This document shows positions 13,354 to 19,307 of a stretch of DNA of 20,882 bases, piece by piece. The position numbers and the translations under genes were made by a program. This DNA is from an uncultured Collinsella sp. (GTDB lineage Bacteria; Actinomycetota; Coriobacteriia; Coriobacteriales; Coriobacteriaceae), in contig CABUVF010000014.1 in NCBI GenBank assembly GCA_902494945.1, positions 1 through 20,882 of the forward strand. Reading direction: 5' to 3'. Each line of letters opens with the position of its first letter. Within the stretch, counting starts at the first letter, position 1. The notes beneath the pieces were generated by a model that saw only the letters and a list, made by a program, of their open reading frames with translations, ran no database searches and had not been told where the DNA came from.

Positions 13354-14478
13354 ATGAGAGAGTTCCTTAAGGACGTGTGGATGCACGGCGGTGAGGAAAG
13401 CCGCGCCATCACCCCCGAGAACATCACGGGCGAGAAGGGCCGCGCCGCCATGTCGGCCAGCCACCTCGGCGTCGGCCGCAAGGGCTCGTGCTGCGTGCCC
13501 CTTGAGTCCGGCGAGACCATCACGCTCGCGGACATCGAGGGCCCCGGCATCATCCGCCACATCTGGATGACCGTCCCCGACAAGACCGCCGCCGGCAGCT
13601 TCGTCATGCGTGACCTCGTGCTGCGCTTCTACTGGGACGACGAGGAGACCCCCTCGGTCGAGTGCCCTGTCGGCGACTTCTTCTGCAACGGCTTCGGTGA
13701 GCGCGCCATCGTCAACTCGATGCCCATCTGCGTGAACCCGACGGGCGGCATGAACTGCTACTTCGAGATGCCCTTCAGGAAGCACGCCAAGGTCACGCTT
13801 ACGAGCGAGCACCCCGGGTTCATTAAGTACATCTTCTACACGTTCAACTACGCGCTCACCGACGTGCCGGACGACGCCATGTACTTCCACGCCCGCTTTA
13901 ACCGCGAGCGCAGCACCCGCAGGGGCGTCGACTACACCGTGCTCGACGGCGTGCGCGGCAAGGGCTACTACGTCGGCACCTACATGGCCCTGTGCGCCCT
14001 GGAGCGCTATTGGTGGGGCGAGGGCGAGATGAAGTTCTTCCTCGACGGCGACGAGGAGTTCCCCACGGTCACCTCGACGGGAGCCGAGGACTACTTCGGC
14101 GGTGCCTGGGCCTTCCTCGACAGGCCGCCCCACGCGCTGCCCGAGGCGCAGTGCTTCAACACGCTGTTCGCCGGCTACCCGTACCGCTCGACGCGCGACG
14201 CCACGCGCGACCGCTTCAGCGCGGGCAAGCCGAACCCGAATCCGATGCTCGCGACTAACGACGACGCGCTGCCCAGGCACGGCCTCTACAGGTGGCACCT
14301 TCCCGACCCGATCTCGTTCAAGGAGGACCTGCGCGTGACGTTCCAGGACCTCGGCAACGACGACATCAAGCTCTACGAGCGCGAGGACGACATCTCCACC
14401 GTCGCCTACTGGTACCAAAGCGAGCCGCACGCCGTGCTCGCCCCGTTTGCCGCAAGGCAGGACCGCGTGCCCAGGTAG
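13354..14478 (+). CDS. DUF2961 family glycoside hydrolase (GH172-like)
   Basis: A 374-aa protein of the DUF2961 family, whose characterised members define GH172 (alpha-D-fructofuranosidase / difructose dianhydride I synthase-hydrolase, and D-arabinofuranosidases). Evidence: the N-terminal SRAITPENITGEKG, the GPGIIRHIWMTV strand, CPVGDFFCNGFG, and the active-site region TSTGAEDYFGGAW, in which Glu245 is a candidate catalytic residue and Glu264 a candidate partner. There is no signal peptide, so it should act in the cytoplasm, on a product of the upstream PTS. AGGAGG lies 6 bases before the ATG, one base after the EIIA stop. The family assignment is firm. The substrate (fructose dimer or D-arabinofuranoside) is inferred from the operon, where a fructokinase follows. 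Confidence 0.85.
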   Translation: MREFLKDVWMHGGEESRAITPENITGEKGRAAMSASHLGVGRKGSCCVPLESGETITLADIEGPGIIRHIWMTVPDKTAAGSFVMRDLVLRFYWDDEETPSVECPVGDFFCNGFGERAIVNSMPICVNPTGGMNCYFEMPFRKHAKVTLTSEHPGFIKYIFYTFNYALTDVPDDAMYFHARFNRERSTRRGVDYTVLDGVRGKGYYVGTYMALCALERYWWGEGEMKFFLDGDEEFPTVTSTGAEDYFGGAWAFLDRPPHALPEAQCFNTLFAGYPYRSTRDATRDRFSAGKPNPNPMLATNDDALPRHGLYRWHLPDPISFKEDLRVTFQDLGNDDIKLYEREDDISTVAYWYQSEPHAVLAPFAARQDRVPR

Positions 14479-14505
14479 GGTCGCCTCGAAACAAGCCAAC
14501 GTTAT

Positions 14506-14544
14506 GGGCGCCCGCGGTTGACCATGACTGCGGGCGTCCCTTTG
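14506..14544 (+). terminator. Hairpin between the GH172 and ROK kinase genes (partial terminator)
   Basis: GGGCGCCCGC (14506-14515) pairs with GCGGGCGTCCC (14530-14540), with one mismatch, around a 14-base loop, followed by only TTTG. The weak T-run suggests partial read-through, which would lower expression of the kinase relative to the PTS, or an RNA-stabilising end. The kinase has its own good ribosome-binding site (AAGGAGG). Confidence 0.55.
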
Positions 14545-14557
14545 TAAGGAGGATCAC

Positions 14558-15442
14558 ATGAGCGAAAAGCAAATGAGGCTCGGCGCCCTCGAAGCCGGCG
14601 GGACCAAGATGGTCTGTGCCGTGGTGTCCGGCGACGGCGAGGTCCTCGACCGTATGGAGACCCCGACGCTTACGCCCGCCGAGACCGTCCCGCAGATGAT
14701 CGAGTGGTTCACCGCCCGCGATGTGGACGCGTTGGGCATCGGCGCCTTCGGCCCGACCTGCGTCGACCCCAACGATGAGCGCTACGGCTCCATTCTCCAG
14801 ACGCCCAAGCTCGCGTGGCGAGGCTATGGTCTTCGCGCCGCGTTCGCCGACGCCCTCGGGATTCCGGTGGCCTACGACACGGACGTGAACGTTGCCTGCC
14901 TCGGCGAAGTGGTCTTCGGCTGCTGCAAGGGGCTCGAGGACGCCGTCTACGTGACCATCGGCACCGGCGTGGGCGCGGGCGTCATGTGCGCGGGCAGACT
15001 CCTTCACGGCATGCTGCACCCCGAGGCCGGTCACATGCTGGTAAGGACCCGTCCCACCGAGGAGGGACGCTGCGTCTGCCCGAGCCACGCGAGCTGTCTC
15101 GAGGGGCTCGCCTCCGGCCCCGCCATCGCCGCGCGCTGGGGAAAGCCCGCGGCCGAGCTCGCGGACAACGATGAGGTGTGGGCGCTCGAGGGGGATTATC
15201 TGGGGCAGATGTGCGCGAACCTCGTGCTCATGTACTCGCCTCGCCGCATCGTCCTCGGCGGCGGCGTGATGCACCAGGAGCAGCTCTACGGCATCGTCCG
15301 CAAGAAGACCCTCGAATATCTGGGTGGCTACATCCAGACCGCCGAGCTTAAGGACATGGAGAGCTACATCTGCGCCCCGGGCTGCGGCGGCGACCAAGGA
15401 ATCCTCGGCGCGGCCGAGCTGGCAAGAAGGGCGCTCGCGTAA
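14558..15442 (+). CDS. ROK-family fructokinase
   Basis: A 294-aa sugar kinase close to the Bacillus GmuE/YdhR fructokinase type: LGALEAGGTKMVCAV at the ATP-binding start (residues 8-22), the IGIGAFGP-like text (LGIGAFGP), TPKLAWRGY, and DTDVNVACLGE with catalytic Asp109. It also has the YVTIGTGVGAGV phosphate loop and a zinc site spanning HPEAGH (His159) and CVCPSHASCLEG. It would convert free fructose to fructose-6-phosphate in the cytoplasm. AAGGAGGAT lies 8 bases before the ATG. Being in the operon, it probably handles the unphosphorylated hexose released by the GH172 enzyme. Glucose or mannose kinase activity is a less likely alternative. Confidence 0.9.
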   Translation: MSEKQMRLGALEAGGTKMVCAVVSGDGEVLDRMETPTLTPAETVPQMIEWFTARDVDALGIGAFGPTCVDPNDERYGSILQTPKLAWRGYGLRAAFADALGIPVAYDTDVNVACLGEVVFGCCKGLEDAVYVTIGTGVGAGVMCAGRLLHGMLHPEAGHMLVRTRPTEEGRCVCPSHASCLEGLASGPAIAARWGKPAAELADNDEVWALEGDYLGQMCANLVLMYSPRRIVLGGGVMHQEQLYGIVRKKTLEYLGGYIQTAELKDMESYICAPGCGGDQGILGAAELARRALA

Positions 15443-15474
15443 CTTGCGCTCTCTCCGCCATACAACGCGTTAAG

Positions 15475-15525
15475 AAAAGACGAGCGCTTCTTGCCAATTG
15501 AGCGGCAAGAAGTGCTCGTCTTTTG
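15475..15525 (+). terminator. Long intrinsic terminator closing the PTS-GH172-ROK operon
   Basis: The 21-base arm 15475-15495 (AAAAGACGAGC, then GCTTCTTGCC) pairs with 15504-15524 around the loop AATTGAGC, with a single G-T wobble. It starts with AAAA and ends with TTTT, so it can work in both directions. It stands 32 bases after the kinase stop codon. Confidence 0.93.
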
Positions 15526-15558
15526 CATTTGTTTTTGGGGCAGGACGCCCCGCCTCCG

Positions 15559-15801
15559 CTAGAGTCCCTGGACCGCCACACCCACGAGGTTTGGACCGGT
15601 GTGGACAAGAAGCGCGGGGCTGATGTCGGAGCGGACGACCTCCACCGCGTTGGCCACGCGCTCGCACAGGGCCTGCTCCATGCGGTCGTAGAGGTCGGCG
15701 TGGGCCGAGGTGCGGCTCGCGGCAAAGCGCACCTTGGGGTGCTTCTCGACGATGGCGGCGATGAGCTTGACCTCGGTGCGATGCGGTACTTGCACAGCCA
15801 T
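15559..15801 (-). pseudogene. Probable DegV-family C-terminal fragment
   Basis: The - strand encodes 80 residues ending EVVRSDISPALLVHTGP, then NLVGVAVQGL. This resembles the C-terminal end of DegV-family fatty-acid-binding proteins (typically ...EIGPVIGTHTGPG...). The preceding VRFAASRTSAHADLYDRMEQ fits the helix before that strand. DegV proteins have about 280 residues, so at least 200 are missing; the sequence upstream on this strand runs into an inverted repeat (15844-15894). It is probably a remnant. No ribosome-binding site is obvious at the ATG (15801). Confidence in the family is moderate. Confidence 0.45.
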
Positions 15802-15843
15802 TTCGTGTACGCGAGGCTGTTGGCTTTCTGGGCCACAGCAATC

Positions 15844-15898
15844 ACCTTCCCCCTAGTATGATGACCTGAACAATCCTCATGCTAGGGGGAAGGTTTTT
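15844..15898. repeat. 18-base inverted repeat with flanking T-run
   Basis: 15844-15861 (ACCTTCCCCCTAGTATGA) is complementary to 15877-15894 except for one wobble position, around a 15-base loop, and TTTTT follows at 15894-15898. It could act as a + strand terminator or be the fused ends of a small transposable element. There is no gene immediately upstream on the + strand to be terminated. Confidence 0.7.
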
Positions 15899-15920
15899 GT
15901 CGCGTAGCGGAAATTGGCCT

Positions 15921-16019
15921 CCACCCGCTGAGCGGGTGGCTTTCTATGCCGCGCGTGCCGCGCGGCACGGACTAAAGTCCATGAATAAAAACGAGGAAGG
16001 CCACGTCCGGCCTCCCTCG
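15921..16019. repeat. Cluster of four further hairpins
   Basis: Four tight stem-loops follow one another: CCACCCGC/GCGGGTGG (15921-15939), TGCCGCGCG/CGCGCGGCA (15947-15967), GGACT/AGTCC (15969-15980) and GAGGAAGGCC/GGCCTCCCTC (15993-16018, one mismatch). With the inverted repeat at 15844-15894 this makes five hairpins within about 175 bases and no gene. Such arrays occur in REP-like elements and at the ends of IS200/IS605 elements. No transposase text is visible, so this assignment is tentative. Confidence 0.6.
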
Positions 16020-16040
16020 CAAAGGGTCTCTGATTACTCC

Positions 16041-16065
16041 CACTCATTGGGGACAGACTTAAATG
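16041..16065. repeat. Inverted repeat CACTCATT / AAATGAGTG
   Basis: CACTCATT pairs with AAATGAGTG around GGGGACAGACTT in the region 16040-16069. The short element lies between the hairpin cluster and the 27-base tandem repeat. Its role is unknown; it resembles a dispersed intergenic repeat. Confidence 0.45.
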
Positions 16066-16090
16066 AGTGCTCTTGAAATGCCGGCGCCTG

Positions 16091-16156
16091 GGGACGTTCT
16101 TTTTCTGTCTGCAGTTTGGAACGTTCCTTTTCTGTCGGCAGTTTGGGACGGTCCTT
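16091..16156. repeat. 27-base tandem repeat, about 2.4 copies
   Basis: Copies at 16091-16117 and 16118-16144 share GGRACGTTC, a T-rich part, CTGTC and GCAGTTT, differing at a few positions. A third, partial copy (GGGACGGTCCTT) runs to 16156. The unit length is a multiple of three, and on the - strand the repeat reads open, but no gene with a start signal supports translation. It is probably a non-coding intergenic repeat. Confidence 0.75.
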
Positions 16157-16261
16157 AGAGCTGCAGCGCGCCATGAGCGAAGGCGAAGCGGATCATCCTG
16201 TCTTTTGAGTTCTAAGCATAAGCCCCTGTCTCTGAGCAACGACCGGTTCGCATTTGTGTGT

Positions 16262-16383
16262 ATTTGCGTGCGTGGGATTGCGTGAATATGCGTATAGATG
16301 CGCCGTTTACGGGACAAAAATGACCGTTTAGCGGTGAGATACGCAAAAACGCGCACAGACGCGCGTGTTTGTGCGAATATAGA
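16262..16383 (+). promoter_or_regulatory. Promoter/operator region of the oxidoreductase-DeoR operon
   Basis: TGCGT/TGCGC motifs occur at 16265, 16279, 16289 and 16299, the last three spaced exactly 10 bases apart, that is on one face of the helix. Further down, CGCAAAAACGCGC (16342-16354) and GCGCGTGTTTGTGCG (16361-16375) form an imperfect inverted repeat. TATAGA at 16378-16383 could be a -10 box. These are good candidates for binding sites of the DeoR-family regulator encoded in the same operon. Confidence 0.4.
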
Positions 16384-16425
16384 GCTATCCGAAATCCAAG
16401 ACGTTCTATGACACAGGAGGCACAT

Positions 16426-17505
16426 ATGGTAGATTCCAAGCAGGCTCCACTCGACTCCGCGGCAGCCGCAAAAGCAGCGTTCGCTTCGGTCCAGGACAAG
16501 CCATTCCCCGATGATATCTTTACGGCTCCCGAGCTTCGTTGGGCTGTGATCGGGTGCGGCGTTATCGCCAACCAGATGGCCCAGTCTCTCGCTCTTGCCG
16601 GCCGCAAGCTTGCGGGCGTCGCCAACCGTACGCTGTCCAAGGCTCAGGCTTTTGCTGAGCAGTATGGCATCGAGAAGGTCTATGAATCGGTTGAGGACCT
16701 CTACGCCGATCCGGGCATCGACGCCGTCTATATCACCACGCCGCACAACACGCATATCACCTATCTGCGTGACGCGCTGGCCGCCGGCAAGCACGTGCTC
16801 TGCGAGAAGGCCATTACCCTCAATTCCGCTGAGCTCGACGAGGCGCGTGCCATCGCCGACGAGCACAACGTCGTCCTCATGGACGCCACCACGGTGCTTC
16901 ATATGCCCTTGTATCAAGAGCTGCGCCGTCGCATGGATGCCGGCGAGTTTGATCGCATGAACCTCGCCCAGCTCAACTTTGGTAGCTACAAGGAGTACGG
17001 CGATCTGACCAATCGCTTCTACAACCGCAACCTTGCTGGCGGTGCCATGCTCGACATTGGCGTGTATGCCCTGTCCGTCATGCGTCTCTTTATGGCAAGC
17101 CAGCCCATTGAGGTCGTTTCGTTGGGCAACACCTGTGAGACCGGTGTTGACGTTGCGGGCGGCATCGTCTGCCGTAATGCCGAGCAGCAGCTGGGTGTTG
17201 TGAGCCTCACGCTCCACTCCAAGCAACCCAAGCGCTCGATTATTAGCTTCGATAAGTGCTATATCGAGGTCAACGAGTATCCGCGCGCCGATCACGCGAC
17301 CATCGTGTGGACTGCGGACGGCCACCGCGAGGAGGTCCACGCCGGCACCGAGGCTTACGCCCTTTGCTATGAGATGGCCGATCTTGAGAAGGCCGTTGCC
17401 GGCGACGACTCTAAGCGTGAGCTGCTGGATTATGCTTCTGATGTTATGGAGCTGATGACCAAGCTACGCGCCGACTGGGGAGTCGTGTACCCCGAGGAGG
17501 AGTAA
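16426..17505 (+). CDS. Gfo/Idh/MocA-family oxidoreductase
   Basis: A 359-aa NAD(P)-dependent dehydrogenase, usually acting on sugars, inositols or their derivatives. The Rossmann motif is AVIGCGVIANQMA (GCG at residues 43-45) after an unusual 35-residue N-terminal lead. The conserved EKP is EKA here (CEKAITLN, 127-129), a mild deviation. LAGGAMLDIGVYAL (Asp210, Tyr214) marks the C-terminal domain. The ATG at 16426 follows AGGAGG by 6 bases; an upstream in-frame ATG at 16369 lacks such a site. The DeoR regulator starts 3 bases after the stop. The substrate cannot be inferred: no transporter or kinase is adjacent. Confidence 0.9.
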   Translation: MVDSKQAPLDSAAAAKAAFASVQDKPFPDDIFTAPELRWAVIGCGVIANQMAQSLALAGRKLAGVANRTLSKAQAFAEQYGIEKVYESVEDLYADPGIDAVYITTPHNTHITYLRDALAAGKHVLCEKAITLNSAELDEARAIADEHNVVLMDATTVLHMPLYQELRRRMDAGEFDRMNLAQLNFGSYKEYGDLTNRFYNRNLAGGAMLDIGVYALSVMRLFMASQPIEVVSLGNTCETGVDVAGGIVCRNAEQQLGVVSLTLHSKQPKRSIISFDKCYIEVNEYPRADHATIVWTADGHREEVHAGTEAYALCYEMADLEKAVAGDDSKRELLDYASDVMELMTKLRADWGVVYPEEE

Positions 17506-17508
17506 GCG

Positions 17509-18255
17509 ATGCTAGCGGAAGATAGGCTCAACGCGATCGTGTCGATGGTTCAGCAGACCGGCTCGGTTACCGTGCCGGAGCTTGCCGAAGCCCTGGGCGT
17601 GACGGCGTCTACCATTCGGCGCGACCTGCAGACGCTCGACCGAGCACACCGTATCGCCAAGGTGCACGGAGGCGCGACAAGTCTGGAGCGCGCGCACGTG
17701 ACGCGCGACCTAACGCTTAATGAGCGCAGCGACCTCCATAACGACGACAAGGAGCGTATCTGCGCCCGTGCGGCGGCACTTGTGGAGCCCGAGAGCTTTG
17801 TATACATCGACTCGGGTTCGACGACGCTCAGGCTCATCGAGCATCTTCCACACCTTGAAGATGTCACCTATGTGACCGATTCCGTGCTCCATGCTCAACG
17901 CCTTGCTTTGCGCGGCATGCGTACCGTGGTGCTGGGTGGCGAGCTCAAACCCGAGACCGAGGCGCTCGTTGGCCCCGATGCCTTGGCAACCTTAGACCGC
18001 TACAACTTCAACTGTGGCTTTTGGGGCTCTAACGGCATTGCCGCCGAGCAGGGCTTCACGGCGCCCGATATCGAGGAGGCGCAAGTAAAGCGTATCTCGA
18101 TGCGCCATACGGCCAAGCGCTTCGTAATCTCGGACGCCAGTAAATTTGGCATGGTGGCGCCCGTCAAGTTCGCGGACTTCCGTGACGCAACGATTATTAC
18201 CGCAGGCGATGTCCCTGCCAAGTACCGGGCAATGGACAACGTCATCACGGTCTAG
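17509..18255 (+). CDS. DeoR/GlpR-family transcriptional regulator
   Basis: A 248-aa repressor of the DeoR family. The N-terminal HTH reads MLAEDRLNAIVSMV, then VTVPELAEALGVTASTIRRD and LDRAHRIAKVHGGA (to about residue 56). The effector domain carries YIDSGSTT, LGGEL and the GFWGSNGI text typical of the sugar-phosphate-binding, isomerase-like fold. Such proteins respond to sugar phosphates. It starts 3 bases after the oxidoreductase stop, so the two are co-transcribed; GAGGAGG in the end of the preceding gene is its ribosome-binding site. It likely controls its own operon through the repeats upstream of 16383. Unlike many relatives, it is not followed by fruK or a PTS gene. Confidence 0.93.
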   Translation: MLAEDRLNAIVSMVQQTGSVTVPELAEALGVTASTIRRDLQTLDRAHRIAKVHGGATSLERAHVTRDLTLNERSDLHNDDKERICARAAALVEPESFVYIDSGSTTLRLIEHLPHLEDVTYVTDSVLHAQRLALRGMRTVVLGGELKPETEALVGPDALATLDRYNFNCGFWGSNGIAAEQGFTAPDIEEAQVKRISMRHTAKRFVISDASKFGMVAPVKFADFRDATIITAGDVPAKYRAMDNVITV

Positions 18256-18295
18256 CGGCGGGGCAAGGTCAAAACCATTTAGTTTTCTCAATAGA

Positions 18296-18330
18296 AAAGC
18301 GGCAACGTCCATTACGGGCGTTGCCGCTTT
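18296..18330 (+). terminator. Intrinsic terminator of the oxidoreductase-DeoR operon
   Basis: AAAGCGGCAACG (18296-18307) pairs perfectly with CGTTGCCGCTTT (18319-18330) around an 11-base loop. It stands 40 bases after the DeoR stop codon, and the stem ends in TTT. Confidence 0.88.
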
Positions 18331-18345
18331 CGTTGTCTGCCGGTT

Positions 18346-18563
18346 TGTCTAAGTCTGTAACAACTGGACCGTTAAAAGTGGGCTAGGTGTTACAGATCGA
18401 GATACTTACGAACCGCGCCGTCCCTTTGTCTCAATCTGTAACATCTGGGACTGATTTTGCCGAGTTACTGTTACAGATTGAGATTATTCCCTTGAGGGGA
18501 TTCGAATGTCTCGATCTGTAACAGATAGACCGGAAAATGGGTTCTAACTGTTACAGATCGAGA
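18346..18563. repeat. Array of six 15-base repeats in alternating orientation with 25-26-base spacers
   Basis: Forward copies (TCTCRATCTGTAACA type) lie at 18348-18362, 18429-18443 and 18509-18523. Reverse-complement copies (TGTTACAGATYGAGA) lie at 18388-18402, 18469-18483 and 18549-18563. Only the first copy is degenerate (TCTAAGTCTGTAACA). The gaps are 25, 26, 25, 25 and 25 bases. The three inward-facing pairs can form 15-bp stems with 25-base loops. The loops share a loose pattern (GACYG, then a run of A or T), while the two spacers between units do not resemble each other. No gene overlaps. The function is unknown. Confidence 0.9.
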
Positions 18564-18595
18564 CGTTTTGGGACCGCGGCTGAGCCATTGCGGCA

Positions 18596-18634
18596 AAACC
18601 ACCATAAAGGTGCTTGTCCCCTTTGTGGTGGTTT
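18596..18634 (-). terminator. Terminator of the U32-RluA operon (- strand)
   Basis: AAACCACCATAAAGG (18596-18610) pairs with CCTTTGTGGTGGTTT (18620-18634) with one mismatch around a 9-base loop. On the - strand the stem ends in TTTT. The proximal arm overlaps the stop codon of the pseudouridine synthase gene at 18633-18635. Confidence 0.85.
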
Positions 18635-19292
18635 AGGGCTCCCAGGGGCAGGGGGCTTCGATGTGGATGTGCTCGCCGGTTACGGGATGCGTAAAGGACA
18701 CGCTGTGGGCATGGAGCATGAGGCCGCAGGGGCGCGGCGTTCCGTACAGGTCGTCGCCAACCAGGGGATGATGCTCGCTTGCCAGGTGCACGCGAATCTG
18801 ATGCTTGCGGCCGGTGAGCAGCTCGACATCAATATACGAGCGCGTGGGCAGGCCTCGACGGCTCTTAAGACGCTTGAGCACCTTTACGCGTGTTTGAGAC
18901 GGCTTGCCGCTGGCGCCGACGCGCATCTTTCGACTGTCGTGACGGTCGCGGGCGATGGGCTTGTCGATGAGCTTTTCGTTCCAGTCGATCTTGCCCTCGG
19001 CCAGCGCCAGGTAGTGCTTTTCGAACGCGTGGTCGATGATCATCTGATCAAAGGCGGGCTGCGTCTGCTTGTCGAGTGAGAACAGCACCACGCCGGTGGT
19101 GTCACGGTCCAAGCGGTTGAGCGGCTGCATGTCGGTCGCGGCAAAGCCGTCGCCCATCGCCAGCAGCAGGTCGCTGGCGTAGTCGGTGAGCGTGCGCTCG
19201 CCGGTGCCATCGCCGTGGACGATCATACCGGCAGGCTTGTCGATGGCCATGAGCCAGGCGTCGCAGTAGAGGACTTGAGGTTCTTCGTTCAC
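18633..19292 (-). CDS. RluA-family pseudouridine synthase
   Basis: A 219-aa enzyme that isomerises uridine to pseudouridine in rRNA or tRNA. The catalytic motif is NRLDRDTTGVVLFS (family HRLDxxTSG, with the nucleophilic Asp; the usual His is Asn here). DKPAGMIVHG near the N-terminus and TGRKHQIRVHLA with DDLYG near the C-terminus are standard for RluA proteins. There is no S4 domain, so it is of the short RluA/TruC type. The GTG start is preceded by CGAAAGG. It lies 15 bases after the stop of the U32-family gene, in the same operon. The exact target cannot be told from sequence alone. Confidence 0.93.
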   Translation of the reverse strand: MNEEPQVLYCDAWLMAIDKPAGMIVHGDGTGERTLTDYASDLLLAMGDGFAATDMQPLNRLDRDTTGVVLFSLDKQTQPAFDQMIIDHAFEKHYLALAEGKIDWNEKLIDKPIARDRHDSRKMRVGASGKPSQTRVKVLKRLKSRRGLPTRSYIDVELLTGRKHQIRVHLASEHHPLVGDDLYGTPRPCGLMLHAHSVSFTHPVTGEHIHIEAPCPWEP

Positions 19293-19307
19293 GTGTAAGC
19301 CTTTCGG

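Noticed and set aside
15523..15861. Small + strand gene after the operon terminator
   Set aside because: It begins inside the terminator stem and lies antisense to the DegV-like fragment; no ribosome-binding site is present.
15877..17340. 487-codon - strand frame over the oxidoreductase and repeat region
   Set aside because: Its C-terminal part merely translates intergenic repeats and the rest is antisense to a clear Gfo/Idh/MocA gene.
18346..18563. CRISPR array
   Set aside because: The repeats are only 15 bases, alternate in orientation and form hairpins with similar loops. No cas genes are in the window, so it was annotated as a separate kind of repeat.
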